Shown piece by piece: positions 34,768 through 42,784 of a stretch of DNA of 42,784 bases; within the stretch, counting starts at the first letter, position 1, and the number at the start of each line of letters is the position of its first letter. Source of the stretch: Pseudomonadota bacterium (lineage in GTDB: Bacteria > Desulfobacterota > Desulfobacteria > Desulfobacterales > Desulfobacteraceae). The notes below the pieces were generated by a model, which saw only the letters and a list, made by a program, of their open reading frames with translations, searched no databases and had not been told where the DNA came from. The stretch is taken from contig JAHJLV010000023.1 of the NCBI GenBank assembly GCA_018821535.1, positions 1-42,784 on the forward strand. The letters are read 5' to 3'. The position numbers were made by a program, and so were the translations under genes.

Positions 34768-37158
34768 ATGAATTTTGGAATGAACCCTGAAATGAAAGAC
34801 AAACTGAATCTGCCCGAAGCATCAGATATTAAAAACATATTAAAACTGGATGGAACCAAGCTGCCCAGTTTCCCGCAGGTTGCTGCAAAACTCATGGAAA
34901 TGTCCAAAGACAAGTCAGCGTCCTTAAAAGACCTGTCAAGAATTGTTCAGACAGACCCTGGAATTTCTGCACGGGTTCTTGAAATTGTCAATTCCGCCAT
35001 GTACGGATTAAAAAGCAAGATAACGGTTCTTTCAGAAGCTGTTGTTTTTTTAGGGCTGGATGAAATCAAAAAATTATCCATTGGCATGACCGTGTTTGAA
35101 AAAATCTTCAAAACCGGAAAAAACAGACGGTTTGACCGTCTGCTGTTCTGGCGGCACAGTCTGTGCGTTGCTGTTCTCAGTATGGAAATCGCCAGGGAAA
35201 TTGGATATCCAAACCCGGAAGAAGCCTATATTTCAGGCTTGCTTCATGATGTGGGGAAAATTTTTATGGATATCCAGGGGAAAACAGACTACGGCGAATT
35301 TATTGACGGACTTTCAAAGTCCTCTGATCTGGTCATCGAAAGAGAGCGCAGTGTTATCGGCCTGGGCCATGATGATATCGGTGCTTTTTTTGCCTCTCTA
35401 TGGAAACTTCCGGAAAAACTGGTCCTTGCCATAAAATATCATCACCAGCCATTTGAACATGTTGGCCTGGACCCGCAGGAAACAATGCTGGTATCCATTG
35501 TTTCGCTGGCCAATTTCCTGTGCTGGACCCAGGGCATGGGATCCTTTGATTTCATTCGGCCACCGATTCTACCGCCGGAAGTTGAAAAAACCATTCCGGC
35601 TGAACGGATCAATATTATCAAATGCCTCCAGAACATGAATCAGGAAGTTGAAAATATTTCCCAGTTTTACCAGTTTGTTTTTCCGTCTGCCAGTGAACTC
35701 AGAGAAAACCTGCTATGGGCCAATCTCAAACTGTCAAAAGCCAATACCCGATATTATTACCATGAAGAACCCCGGCTTGAAAAAACCAGTCCGGAATCAG
35801 ATGACAACCTTCCCTTTGATGTCACCCTTGAGCTTGGCAAACCCCTTGCCAGGGCTAAAAACATAAAAGAAGTGCTTGATATTGTCATGTATCAGGTGGG
35901 ATGTATTTTCCAGCCCCTGCACTGGTCAATCATATTAAAAAATGCAAAAACTTCGGACATGGTTTTTTCAGTAGTTGTCGGTGAAAACAAGGAAAAACTT
36001 CAGGGAGCCATATTGCCCAAAGGGGAAGGCATTGCCGGATATATCATGGAAACCGGGGAATCGGTGATCATTGAAGATGTAACCAAAGACAAACGGTTCA
36101 GCAACCGGGTGGATAAATACTCAGGGTTTACCACCCAGTCTATCATCGGCACCCCCCTTAAAACAGAAGACAAGGTTTTCGGTGTCATAGAACTGATCAA
36201 CCGGATCAACAATGACTGCTTTTCCAGCCAGGATTTGAAGATCCTGTCCTCCATCGCTGAATATGCTGCCATCGCCATTGAACGATCGTACTATAATCAG
36301 GCATTGGCAACCCTTGCGACAAAAGACACGCTTACAGGACTCAAAAACAAATGGAGCTTTGATAAAGCCGTCAGCAACAAGGATGATGTTCTCAAACGAT
36401 TTGGAACTGTTTTTTCCATGCTGATTATTGAGGTGGATCAATACACAAAAGTTCTTGAAGACAATGGAAACGGCGCATGCGATGAAATCATCAAGGATCT
36501 TGCAGATGTACTGAGCCGGACCAAACGGCATAAAGATGAAATTTTCAGATATGGCGAGGATACGTTCATCATATTATTACCCCTGACCTATTCAGATGGT
36601 GCCAAGGAGGCCAGACACAGAATTTTAAAAGCATATGCCATTGAGGCCACCCAGCAGAATAAGACCCCGGCCAGAATCACCATCACTGCCCATACCATAA
36701 ATCCCGGGGAAATCACCCAGATGAAACAGATGGTGAAAACCCGGCTGGCAAAATCAACTTCTCAGGAAGAAGATGAAGACACGGCCGGCGAAATCCAGGA
36801 TCATCTTCAACCGCTTGTGGCAGAACAATACAAAACAAAAGCCGAGCCGATAGAAGACAAAACCGTTGTCGGAAAAACCGTTTCTCTGGGCGGAGAATTT
36901 GTCCGGCTCAAAACCCGGGAATCCGGTCACATGCAGATAGAAAAACTGTCCTTATCCTTTATCGGCTTCAGAATATCCAAATCTCACCGCATACAGGTCA
37001 ATGATTTTCTGGATATCCAGTTCCCGTTAAATGATATCAATAAATCCCTTATTCAAAGACGGGTTGTGGTAAGAGAAATCAAAGGCAATTATATCTTTGC
37101 TGATTTCTATAATCCTCCGCCATATGCAAAACAACTGGGATTTTTTCTGATGAGTTGA
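34768..37158 (+). CDS. HDOD-GAF-degenerate GGDEF protein with PilZ-like tail
   Basis: 796 residues, cytoplasmic. An HDOD domain about 28-235 has TKLPSFPQVAAKLMEM, LLHDVGKIFMD and IKYHHQPFEH. A GAF domain about 350-510 has GEGIAGYIMETGESVIIEDV. A GGDEF-like domain about 515-650 has GEDTF at 596-600 in place of GGDEF, so cyclase activity is doubtful, and it may bind GTP or act as sensor. The last 110 residues (LSLSFIGFRI through YIFADFYNPP) look like a PilZ-type beta barrel, but the RxxxR c-di-GMP motif is not clear. It probably integrates second-messenger signals with gene regulation or motility. Confidence 0.88.
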   Translation: MNFGMNPEMKDKLNLPEASDIKNILKLDGTKLPSFPQVAAKLMEMSKDKSASLKDLSRIVQTDPGISARVLEIVNSAMYGLKSKITVLSEAVVFLGLDEIKKLSIGMTVFEKIFKTGKNRRFDRLLFWRHSLCVAVLSMEIAREIGYPNPEEAYISGLLHDVGKIFMDIQGKTDYGEFIDGLSKSSDLVIERERSVIGLGHDDIGAFFASLWKLPEKLVLAIKYHHQPFEHVGLDPQETMLVSIVSLANFLCWTQGMGSFDFIRPPILPPEVEKTIPAERINIIKCLQNMNQEVENISQFYQFVFPSASELRENLLWANLKLSKANTRYYYHEEPRLEKTSPESDDNLPFDVTLELGKPLARAKNIKEVLDIVMYQVGCIFQPLHWSIILKNAKTSDMVFSVVVGENKEKLQGAILPKGEGIAGYIMETGESVIIEDVTKDKRFSNRVDKYSGFTTQSIIGTPLKTEDKVFGVIELINRINNDCFSSQDLKILSSIAEYAAIAIERSYYNQALATLATKDTLTGLKNKWSFDKAVSNKDDVLKRFGTVFSMLIIEVDQYTKVLEDNGNGACDEIIKDLADVLSRTKRHKDEIFRYGEDTFIILLPLTYSDGAKEARHRILKAYAIEATQQNKTPARITITAHTINPGEITQMKQMVKTRLAKSTSQEEDEDTAGEIQDHLQPLVAEQYKTKAEPIEDKTVVGKTVSLGGEFVRLKTRESGHMQIEKLSLSFIGFRISKSHRIQVNDFLDIQFPLNDINKSLIQRRVVVREIKGNYIFADFYNPPPYAKQLGFFLMS

Positions 37159-37421
37159 ACGCTTACCGCACAACTATCTATTTGTGTGAAAAAATTGTCA
37201 TATTATTAAGTGTTTTTTTTTCACATTTAAAAACCAAAAAAAATAGTTTAAAAAAATATCCATCAAAATTAAACGCTTACTGTCAAATGAGATTCATTAG
37301 CATGGTTCTTGCTTTATGCTGACTATGACATAAAGGGAAAATACATACTGAATTGGAGGCTTTACCCGCTTTCTTCACAGAAAGCGGGTGGAATATACAT
37401 GTAACAAAAAGGAGAAAAGAG
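37159..37421. other. Regulatory gap before the PEP-CTERM hydrolase
   Basis: TGTGAAAAAA (37185-37194) pairs with 37216-37225 right after the HDOD gene, a possible weak terminator. AACGCTTAC occurs twice (37158-37166, partly in the gene end, and 37272-37280), a possible binding site pair. ACCCGCTTTCT (37364-37374) pairs with 37379-37389 around four bases; this tight hairpin lies 32 bases before the start codon and should be in the mRNA leader. No clear promoter was found; a GG/GC pair at 37304-37319 has the wrong spacing for sigma54. Confidence 0.45.
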
Positions 37422-38348
37422 ATGAGGCTAAAGTTTTTAGCAGGTTTTTTAATGATTTGCACTGCTCTGTTTTTAGGCACACCGGCAATGGCTGGATTTT
37501 CGCATGTTGTAACCTTTGGTGACAGCATCTCTGACAATGGCGCACCGGGTTACCCGGACTTTTATGGCAATCAAATTTACACAAACGGGACTCCATGGGC
37601 AGATCAATTGGCAGCAAAACATGGAGCAGAGATATTTAATGTTGCCATTGGCGGTGCCACAACCGGCATTGGAAACCTTGCTAATCTAACAGCTTACGGA
37701 CTTCTCTGGCAGGTGGATTCGGATCAGACTCTCATTCGGGATACCATTGGAGGCATGCCCATGAACACCACCCTGTTCACCGTATGGGCCGGGGCCAATG
37801 ATTACAACATGGCAAATTATGGTACCCAGTATGCCGCTTTTACTGGTGGTGGCGGGAATCCGGCAGATTTTAAATATGATACAAGCTGGAATTCTCTGGA
37901 TGCAGGAACCCAGATGTATGTTGCAAATGCAGCTGTTGCCAACATTATGACTGCAATCAATACTATGATTAATGACATGGGCGCGCTTCACATTCTAGTG
38001 CCCAATATCATGGATCTGACCCCGGACGGCTATTTCACAGACACATACAATGCACAGCTTGCTGCCGAACTGTCTGCCATCAGTGGTGTTACAATTTATG
38101 ATGTGGATATGCACCAATTATTTATTGACCTGTTTGGCGAGACTTATGACTCTGCTAACGAAGATCACGTGGCTGCGGCCATGGCTGCCGGACTTATCTG
38201 GATAGATGGATATCATCCCGGGCCTGTGACCCATGATGCAATGGCGAATGCTGCATATGCTGCAACCGTTCCGGTTCCGGGGACTATGCTGTTAATGATT
38301 TTCGGTCTGGTCACAATCACTGGAATCCGCAGAAAAAACCCAGCTTGA
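37422..38348 (+). CDS. SGNH/GDSL hydrolase with PEP-CTERM anchor
   Basis: 308 residues. A signal peptide ends near PAMAGF. Block I is TFGDSISDNG (catalytic Ser), block III is WAGANDY, and block V is DGYHPGPVTH (Asp and His), so all SGNH catalytic residues are present. The C-terminus VPVPGTMLLMIFGLV followed by GIRRKNPA is a PEP-CTERM sorting signal: the short motif, a hydrophobic helix and a basic end. The protein is thus exported, processed by an exosortase and displayed at the surface or in extracellular matrix, where it would cleave esters. AAGGAG precedes the ATG at 37422. No exosortase is in the window. Confidence 0.88.
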   Translation: MRLKFLAGFLMICTALFLGTPAMAGFSHVVTFGDSISDNGAPGYPDFYGNQIYTNGTPWADQLAAKHGAEIFNVAIGGATTGIGNLANLTAYGLLWQVDSDQTLIRDTIGGMPMNTTLFTVWAGANDYNMANYGTQYAAFTGGGGNPADFKYDTSWNSLDAGTQMYVANAAVANIMTAINTMINDMGALHILVPNIMDLTPDGYFTDTYNAQLAAELSAISGVTIYDVDMHQLFIDLFGETYDSANEDHVAAAMAAGLIWIDGYHPGPVTHDAMANAAYAATVPVPGTMLLMIFGLVTITGIRRKNPA

Positions 38349-38399
38349 TTTTTATATAAAAACGAACAGTCATTAAAATTAAAAAATAGCATCCCATAA

Positions 38400-38460
38400 A
38401 AAACAAGCCAGGAAAACCCGACAGCAAAGCTGCTAAAAAATTCCTGGCTTGTTTTATTTT
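38400..38460. terminator. Bidirectional terminator between hydrolase and ppdK
   Basis: A 15-bp stem (38400-38414 with 38441-38455) has T runs behind it on both strands. It ends transcripts from the hydrolase gene (+) and from ppdK (-). Its inner ten bases AAGCCAGGAA/TTCCTGGCTT are identical to those of the porin leader hairpin at 26733-26780. Confidence 0.85.
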
Positions 38461-38500
38461 CAGACAGTGCGTCTGACCGCTGTTGCTTTTTTATAAAATA

Positions 38501-41248
38501 TTAAGACGCTGTCTTCACCCCTTTATTCTTCAACACTGCATGCGCTGCTGCAAGCCGTGCTACAGGCACCCGGAAGGGAGAACAGGAAACATAATTCAGA
38601 CCCAGCTCATGGCATATTGCAATGGATTCAGGATCCCCCCCGTGCTCACCGCAGATACCACACTCAAGATCTCCATTTGTCTGACGTCCTTTGGTCACAG
38701 CGATGCGCATAAGCTGCCCCACACCATCACGATCCAGAGTGGCAAATGGATTATTCGGCAAAATCCCTTTATCAATATAATTCAAAAGGAATCCTGATTC
38801 TGCATCATCCCTTGAAATCCCATACGTTGTCTGGGTTAAATCATTGGTGCCAAAAGAAAAAAACTGGGCATATTCTGCAATCTGATCTGCTGTGAGCGCA
38901 GCTCTGGGCAACTCGATCATTGTACCGAATTTATATTCAATGTCATTTCCCTGTTCTTTCATGACCTTGTGCGCCTCAAGTTCCAGAACCTCACGCTGCA
39001 GCTTAAGTTCATTGGCATGACTGGTCAGTGGAATCATTATTTTCGGAAACACCCTGATACCTTCACGGGCCACTTCACAGGCAGCCTCAAAAATCGCCCG
39101 CACCTGCATGGTAGTCAATTCAGGTATCTGAATGCCGAGACGAACCCCGCGCAAGCCCAGCATGGGATTTTGCTCACGCAACCGCTCAGCCTGAAGCCGA
39201 ATCCGGTCCTTGACCTGAATCTGCCGCAGCAGATTGTCCACCTCATGCATATTGGGCGCATGTTTTATCTGCAGTTTGAGATCAGCCAGTTCGTCGAGCA
39301 ATTCCATCAGATCCGGGAGAAACTCATGTAACGGCGGGTCAATTAACCGGATAATAACCGGCAGACCGTCCATTTCCCTGAATAATCCTGCAAAATCCTC
39401 CCTCTGGTAAGGAAGCAGCGCTTTAAGCGCCTGCCGTCGATCATAGGGCAATTGGGCCATGATCATTTTCTGGACATGGGGCAGGCGCTCGCTCTCAAAA
39501 AACATATGTTCCGAACGACACAGGCCGATCCCTTGAGCCCCATATTCCCTTGCACGCCGGGCATCTTTGGGATAGTCAGCATTGGCCCAGACTCCCAGAG
39601 TCCGAATCTCATCTGCCCATCCCAGCAGTTTTATCAGCCAGGGGTCCTTGATATCCGGATCCATGGTTTGAAGCTGGCCAAGAAAAACTTCGCCGGTATT
39701 TCCGTCCAGAGACAGCCAGTCACCCTCCTGAATGACAAGCTCCCCGACTGTCATACACCGCTTGACCAGATTGATATGCATTGTCTCCACCCCGACCACC
39801 GCAGGCTTGCCGAACTGCCTGGCCACCAGGGCAGCATGACTTGTCCGCCCGCCCCGGGTGGTAAGGATGCCATTGGCCGCCAGCATGCCATGCACATCAT
39901 CGGGTTTGGTCTCCGGCCGGACCATCAGTACCTTTCTGCCCTGCTCCCTGGCCCAGGTCTCCGCCAGATCCGCTTCAAAAACCACTTTACCCACAGCTGC
40001 GCCCGGTGATACATTCAAGCCTTTGGCCAGCACTTTGCCTGTGGCACGGGCTTCTGCAACAGCCTTGTTATCAAACTGGGGATGCAAAAAGAAATCGATC
40101 TGATCCGGAGACACCCGTCCGACTGCTTCTTCCCGGGTAATAAGACCCTCTTCCACCAGATCCACGGCAATACGCACGGCAGCCTGGGCTGTGCGTTTGC
40201 CATCACGGGTCTGAAGCATCCAGAGTTTACCCTTTTCAATGGTAAACTCCATATCCTGCATATCCCGGTAGTGTGTCTCCAGTTTCTGGGCAATCTGAAC
40301 AAGGGCTTTATAATCTTCCGGCATTTCAACAGCCATTTGATCAATATCTGTGGTCATTCGAATACCGGCCACCACATCCTCACCCTGGGCATTGATCAGA
40401 TAATCCCCTTCCAGCCTGGGCTCACCCGTTGCGCCATTTCGTGTCATGGCCACACCCGTGGCACTGTCTTTGCCCATGTTACCAAATACCATGGTAACAA
40501 TATTCACAGCTGTCCCCAGATCATGGGCAATACCCGCTGCATTGCGATAATCCATGGCTCTTTTCCCGTTCCAGCTCTTAAAAACCGCCTCTGTTGCCAT
40601 TTTGAGCTGTTCCACCGGGTCCTGGGGAAAATCAACCTGGGTATGACTGCGGAAAATCCTCATGAATCGAGTGGTAAGCGTTTCCCATTGATCCGCATTT
40701 AATTCAGTATCTGATATAACACCTGCTTCTTTTTTCATACGTTCGATAGCAGATTCAAACGCCTCGTCAGGAATCCCCATAACCACTGAACCAAACATTT
40801 GAACCAGCCGTCGATAGGCATCATAAACAAATCTGGGATCTTTTGTCTGAGCCACCATGGCCTGTGCGGTTTCATCATTCAATCCGATATTCAATACCGT
40901 ATCCATCATACCGGGCATGGAAAACTTTGCGCCTGAACGACATGAGACCAGCAAGGGGTTGACAGTGTCACCAAACACTTTTCCTGTCTCTTTTTCGATG
41001 GCCATCAATGCTTTGAGCTCTTCATCCCACATATTGTCCGGGAATACGCCTCCACCTGCCAAATATGCATTGCATGCTTCAGTTGTCACAGTAAAACCTG
41101 GCGGCACAGGTACACCCAGACGGTGCATGTCTGCCAGATTGGCCCCCTTGCCGCCAAACAGTGCGCGCAATGCATCCCAGTCATCATTGACGTAAGCCAT
41201 GGCATCATTTAACTCATCAAACAAATAAACCCATTTTCTGGTAGTCAT
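38501..41248 (-). CDS. ppdK: Pyruvate, phosphate dikinase
   Basis: 915 residues. The ATP-grasp start is GGKGANLADMHRLGVPVPPGF. The phosphohistidine lies in RGGRTSHAALVARQFGKPAV. The PEP/pyruvate barrel has LCRSEHMFF and NGDLECGICGEHGGDP with the catalytic Cys. These assign PPDK with confidence, not PEP synthase. It interconverts pyruvate, ATP and phosphate with PEP, AMP and pyrophosphate, and in anaerobes often serves gluconeogenesis or pyrophosphate use. AAGGAG lies eight bases before the ATG. It is a single gene with its own terminator. Confidence 0.96.
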   Translation of the reverse strand: MTTRKWVYLFDELNDAMAYVNDDWDALRALFGGKGANLADMHRLGVPVPPGFTVTTEACNAYLAGGGVFPDNMWDEELKALMAIEKETGKVFGDTVNPLLVSCRSGAKFSMPGMMDTVLNIGLNDETAQAMVAQTKDPRFVYDAYRRLVQMFGSVVMGIPDEAFESAIERMKKEAGVISDTELNADQWETLTTRFMRIFRSHTQVDFPQDPVEQLKMATEAVFKSWNGKRAMDYRNAAGIAHDLGTAVNIVTMVFGNMGKDSATGVAMTRNGATGEPRLEGDYLINAQGEDVVAGIRMTTDIDQMAVEMPEDYKALVQIAQKLETHYRDMQDMEFTIEKGKLWMLQTRDGKRTAQAAVRIAVDLVEEGLITREEAVGRVSPDQIDFFLHPQFDNKAVAEARATGKVLAKGLNVSPGAAVGKVVFEADLAETWAREQGRKVLMVRPETKPDDVHGMLAANGILTTRGGRTSHAALVARQFGKPAVVGVETMHINLVKRCMTVGELVIQEGDWLSLDGNTGEVFLGQLQTMDPDIKDPWLIKLLGWADEIRTLGVWANADYPKDARRAREYGAQGIGLCRSEHMFFESERLPHVQKMIMAQLPYDRRQALKALLPYQREDFAGLFREMDGLPVIIRLIDPPLHEFLPDLMELLDELADLKLQIKHAPNMHEVDNLLRQIQVKDRIRLQAERLREQNPMLGLRGVRLGIQIPELTTMQVRAIFEAACEVAREGIRVFPKIMIPLTSHANELKLQREVLELEAHKVMKEQGNDIEYKFGTMIELPRAALTADQIAEYAQFFSFGTNDLTQTTYGISRDDAESGFLLNYIDKGILPNNPFATLDRDGVGQLMRIAVTKGRQTNGDLECGICGEHGGDPESIAICHELGLNYVSCSPFRVPVARLAAAHAVLKNKGVKTAS

Positions 41249-41365
41249 TACATTGCTCCTTAACCATAAAAAATAATCATTGTAACGATCGCCCCTGTTC
41301 TACCCTGAAAGAGAACAAAAATCGTCAATCATAGCCATACACCATATGCCGGATCGCATCTGATT

Positions 41366-42430
41366 TTAGAACATCTGTACCATCTTCCTGATTTTTCCGG
41401 ACTGAACTGCCTCAAAAAATTCTTCGCCCAGCCTGCGGCTGTGTTCAACTGCTTTTTTCCAATGCATCATACGCTCCCGGTCTTTACCTTTAAACAGATA
41501 AAAATCCTTCCGGTCCGGGATTTTTCCCAGTGGCAGCGACTGGACAAAATTCCTGGATGGCGCAACCAGTATCACATTTTTCATATGATCCGGACGGGGT
41601 TTTCGATTCATTCTTTTATCAAACCATCCCGGCGTGACAGTCTCATAAAAATGCGGATACAGAACAAATTGATCTGTATCATCGGGCAGAAAAGGAATAT
41701 CCAGATGATAATCGATGATTCCGCCATCCCTGAAAACTCCCGGCACGCCGGATATATTCGAAACTTTCGGCATGGCAACAGGAATTGAGCCGGAAGACAA
41801 TAACGCTGCCTTGAAATTCTCCCGGTTTAAAGTATGAATCTTCATGGGAAATTCATCCATTCCGGAAAACGGTGGCAGGCTGCCTGGAGAACAGAACAAT
41901 GCTCTGTCGAAAAAAAACTTTAATCCTTTCCGGCTCATCAGATTTACCCCGGCAGCCAAACCCAAGGCAATATACTGAAGCAGCAGATGATCACTTTTTA
42001 ACATACCCTTGCACTGATTGGACAAAAAGCTGATCCGCATGAACGGATGATTTAATATCTCATCAATTTGTCTGTCATCAATATAGCTGTCTATGATTTT
42101 CCAAGTGCCCTGCAGAATCTGTGCTTTGGAAGGTCGCAATGCATACTGCTGTAAAATATATTCTCGCTCCAGGGTGTCAATGGCCCTTATGGGATCTTTT
42201 TGACAAAACGCTGCCATCCTGAAAGCCCCGATGGATGTTCCCAGAAGATACAGGGGGTCTTTGCGGCCGGCAAACATCGACATCAATACTCTGTCAATCC
42301 CTGTCAATACAAGAAATTTTGCAGAACCTGAGGCACCTGCAAGCACTTTGACCCGTGAAATATCCAGCCCTTCATCCTGAATGATTTTTATGGCACTGGA
42401 ACCGGCCCGTATGGAAATATTATCAAACAT
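41366..42430 (-). CDS. Patatin-like phospholipase
   Basis: 354 residues. The nucleophile elbow is GTSIGA (GxSxG) near residues 65-70, and the catalytic Asp lies in RDGGIIDYH (DG[GA]). A glycine-rich GASGSAKFL near residue 30 would form the oxyanion hole. There is no signal peptide, so it acts in the cytoplasm or on the inner face of the membrane and should release fatty acids from lipids. The ATG at 42430 is used; a GTG two codons earlier is also open. It is a single gene, 117 bases upstream of ppdK on the same strand, and no terminator is visible between them. Confidence 0.82.
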   Translation of the reverse strand: MFDNISIRAGSSAIKIIQDEGLDISRVKVLAGASGSAKFLVLTGIDRVLMSMFAGRKDPLYLLGTSIGAFRMAAFCQKDPIRAIDTLEREYILQQYALRPSKAQILQGTWKIIDSYIDDRQIDEILNHPFMRISFLSNQCKGMLKSDHLLLQYIALGLAAGVNLMSRKGLKFFFDRALFCSPGSLPPFSGMDEFPMKIHTLNRENFKAALLSSGSIPVAMPKVSNISGVPGVFRDGGIIDYHLDIPFLPDDTDQFVLYPHFYETVTPGWFDKRMNRKPRPDHMKNVILVAPSRNFVQSLPLGKIPDRKDFYLFKGKDRERMMHWKKAVEHSRRLGEEFFEAVQSGKIRKMVQMF

Positions 42431-42559
42431 GGCCACTCATACCAAATAATCATGCAGGGGTCAACGGAACTGTAAGGCTCAAAGCTATGGAAACCAGTAA
42501 AAAGAAGATGGAAATGTTTATGGATAAAACATATTTTAACGAAATGACGCTATGTCCGC

Positions 42560-42588
42560 TTGTCAAATATATACCCGTGCTATATACT
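42560..42588 (+). promoter_or_regulatory. Sigma70 promoter of the vapB-type gene
   Basis: TTGTCA (42560-42565) and TATACT (42583-42588) are separated by 17 bases. The start site would be near 42595, 29 bases before the ATG. Confidence 0.65.
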
Positions 42589-42599
42589 TCATATATAGC
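42579..42599. promoter_or_regulatory. Inverted-repeat operator over the vapB -10 box
   Basis: GCTATATA and TATATAGC flank five bases and cover the -10 and start point. VapB-VapC complexes typically repress their own promoter through such repeats, so this is probably the autoregulatory site. Confidence 0.6.
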
Positions 42600-42623
42600 A
42601 AATTGAATATGGGAGATTAAGTT

Positions 42624-42784
42624 ATGGATGTAGGAACCGTCTTTGTAAATAATAGAACCCAAGCGGTAAGATTGCCTGTTGACAGCAGGTTCCCTGAAAA
42701 TGTAAAAAAAGTTGCTGTACGTGTTATCGGCAAAGACCGTATACTTTCACCAGTAGAAAATACATGGGATAGCTTTTTTCTTTC
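42624..42784 (+). CDS. vapB: VapB-type antitoxin, 5' part (cut by window end)
   Basis: The first 53 codons read [20 protein letters not shown], then [20 protein letters not shown]. The [10 protein letters not shown] segment is the SpoVT/AbrB-like DNA-binding start of VapB antitoxins. GGGAG lies nine bases before the ATG. The toxin gene (VapC, a PIN RNase) would be expected beyond the window. It is preceded by a clear promoter and operator. The 190 bases between the patatin gene and this one hold nothing else that can be supported. Confidence 0.85.
   Translation, partial: MDVGTVFVNNRTQAVRLPVDSRFPENVKKVAVRVIGKDRILSPVENTWDSFFL

Noticed and set aside
37304..37319. Possible sigma54 promoter before the PEP-CTERM hydrolase
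   Set aside because: GG and GC are 12 bases apart instead of 10 and the rest of the consensus is missing.
42450..42662. 70-codon minus-strand frame upstream of the vapB gene
   Set aside because: It runs antisense through the promoter and the start of vapB and has no ribosome site.

Overview
The window looks like a chromosomal segment from a Gram-negative, strictly anaerobic or microaerophilic member of the Desulfobacterota, probably a Desulfobacteraceae-type sulfate reducer. That is inferred from gene content and protein style, not from a marker gene. Supporting signs are ACAD11-like acyl-CoA chemistry, TrpB2, pyruvate phosphate dikinase, a PEP-CTERM exoprotein, a diadenylate cyclase, abundant c-di-GMP proteins, and an aerotolerance operon next to a heme-copper oxidase. 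No rRNA, tRNA, CRISPR array, insertion sequence or phage gene was found.

Layout. 1-2293 (+) is an acyl-CoA module: the tail of an acyl-CoA dehydrogenase, an ACAD10/11 (LvaA)-like kinase and a double-hotdog protein. 2295-3031 (+) is an AT-rich MNT-HEPN (MntA-HepT) toxin-antitoxin pair with its own promoter and a palindromic operator candidate. 3118-4170 (+) is an old-yellow-enzyme reductase. 4175-8307 (-) holds a GGDEF diguanylate cyclase between a chemoreceptor gene and a short relic of another chemoreceptor tail. 8460-17195 (-) is one tightly packed operon: MoxR ATPase, DUF58, DUF4381, BatA, a BatB-BatC fusion, a BatD-BatE fusion, and bioB as last gene. A TetR regulator, a tiny Cys-rich protein and a 7TMR-DISM/HD-GYP protein follow, up to 20426.

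20439-26383 (-) is a cytochrome oxidase operon transcribed DUF2231, DOMON, SCO, subunit I, III, IV, II, heme O synthase. Subunit I carries the YSHPAVY motif of A2-type heme-copper oxidases. Divergent to it, an LbtU-like outer-membrane porin has a terminator-like hairpin in its leader, just before the ribosome binding site. 28015-30727 (-) is a three-gene unit: DUF2914 protein, a diadenylate cyclase fused to YbbR-like domains (CdaA plus CdaR in one chain), and a TesB-like thioesterase. 30934-33403 (+) carries trpB2, a small four-Cys protein and a SMC/ABC-type ATPase coupled through a TTG start.

The last part holds an aminotransferase (-), an HDOD-GAF-degenerate GGDEF protein with a PilZ-like tail (+), a PEP-CTERM SGNH hydrolase with a leader hairpin (+), pyruvate phosphate dikinase (-), a patatin-like phospholipase (-), and the start of a VapB-type antitoxin cut by the window edge, with promoter and palindromic operator visible.

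Two themes recur. One is oxygen handling (Bat operon, oxidase operon, possible iron uptake porin). The other is nucleotide second messengers (two GGDEF proteins, one HD-GYP, one c-di-AMP cyclase). No single obviously new defence or mobile system was found. The most interesting items are the gene fusions (BatBC, BatDE, CdaA-CdaR), the attenuator-like leader of the porin, the split ACAD11-type module, and the duplicated chemoreceptor tail flanking the GGDEF gene.
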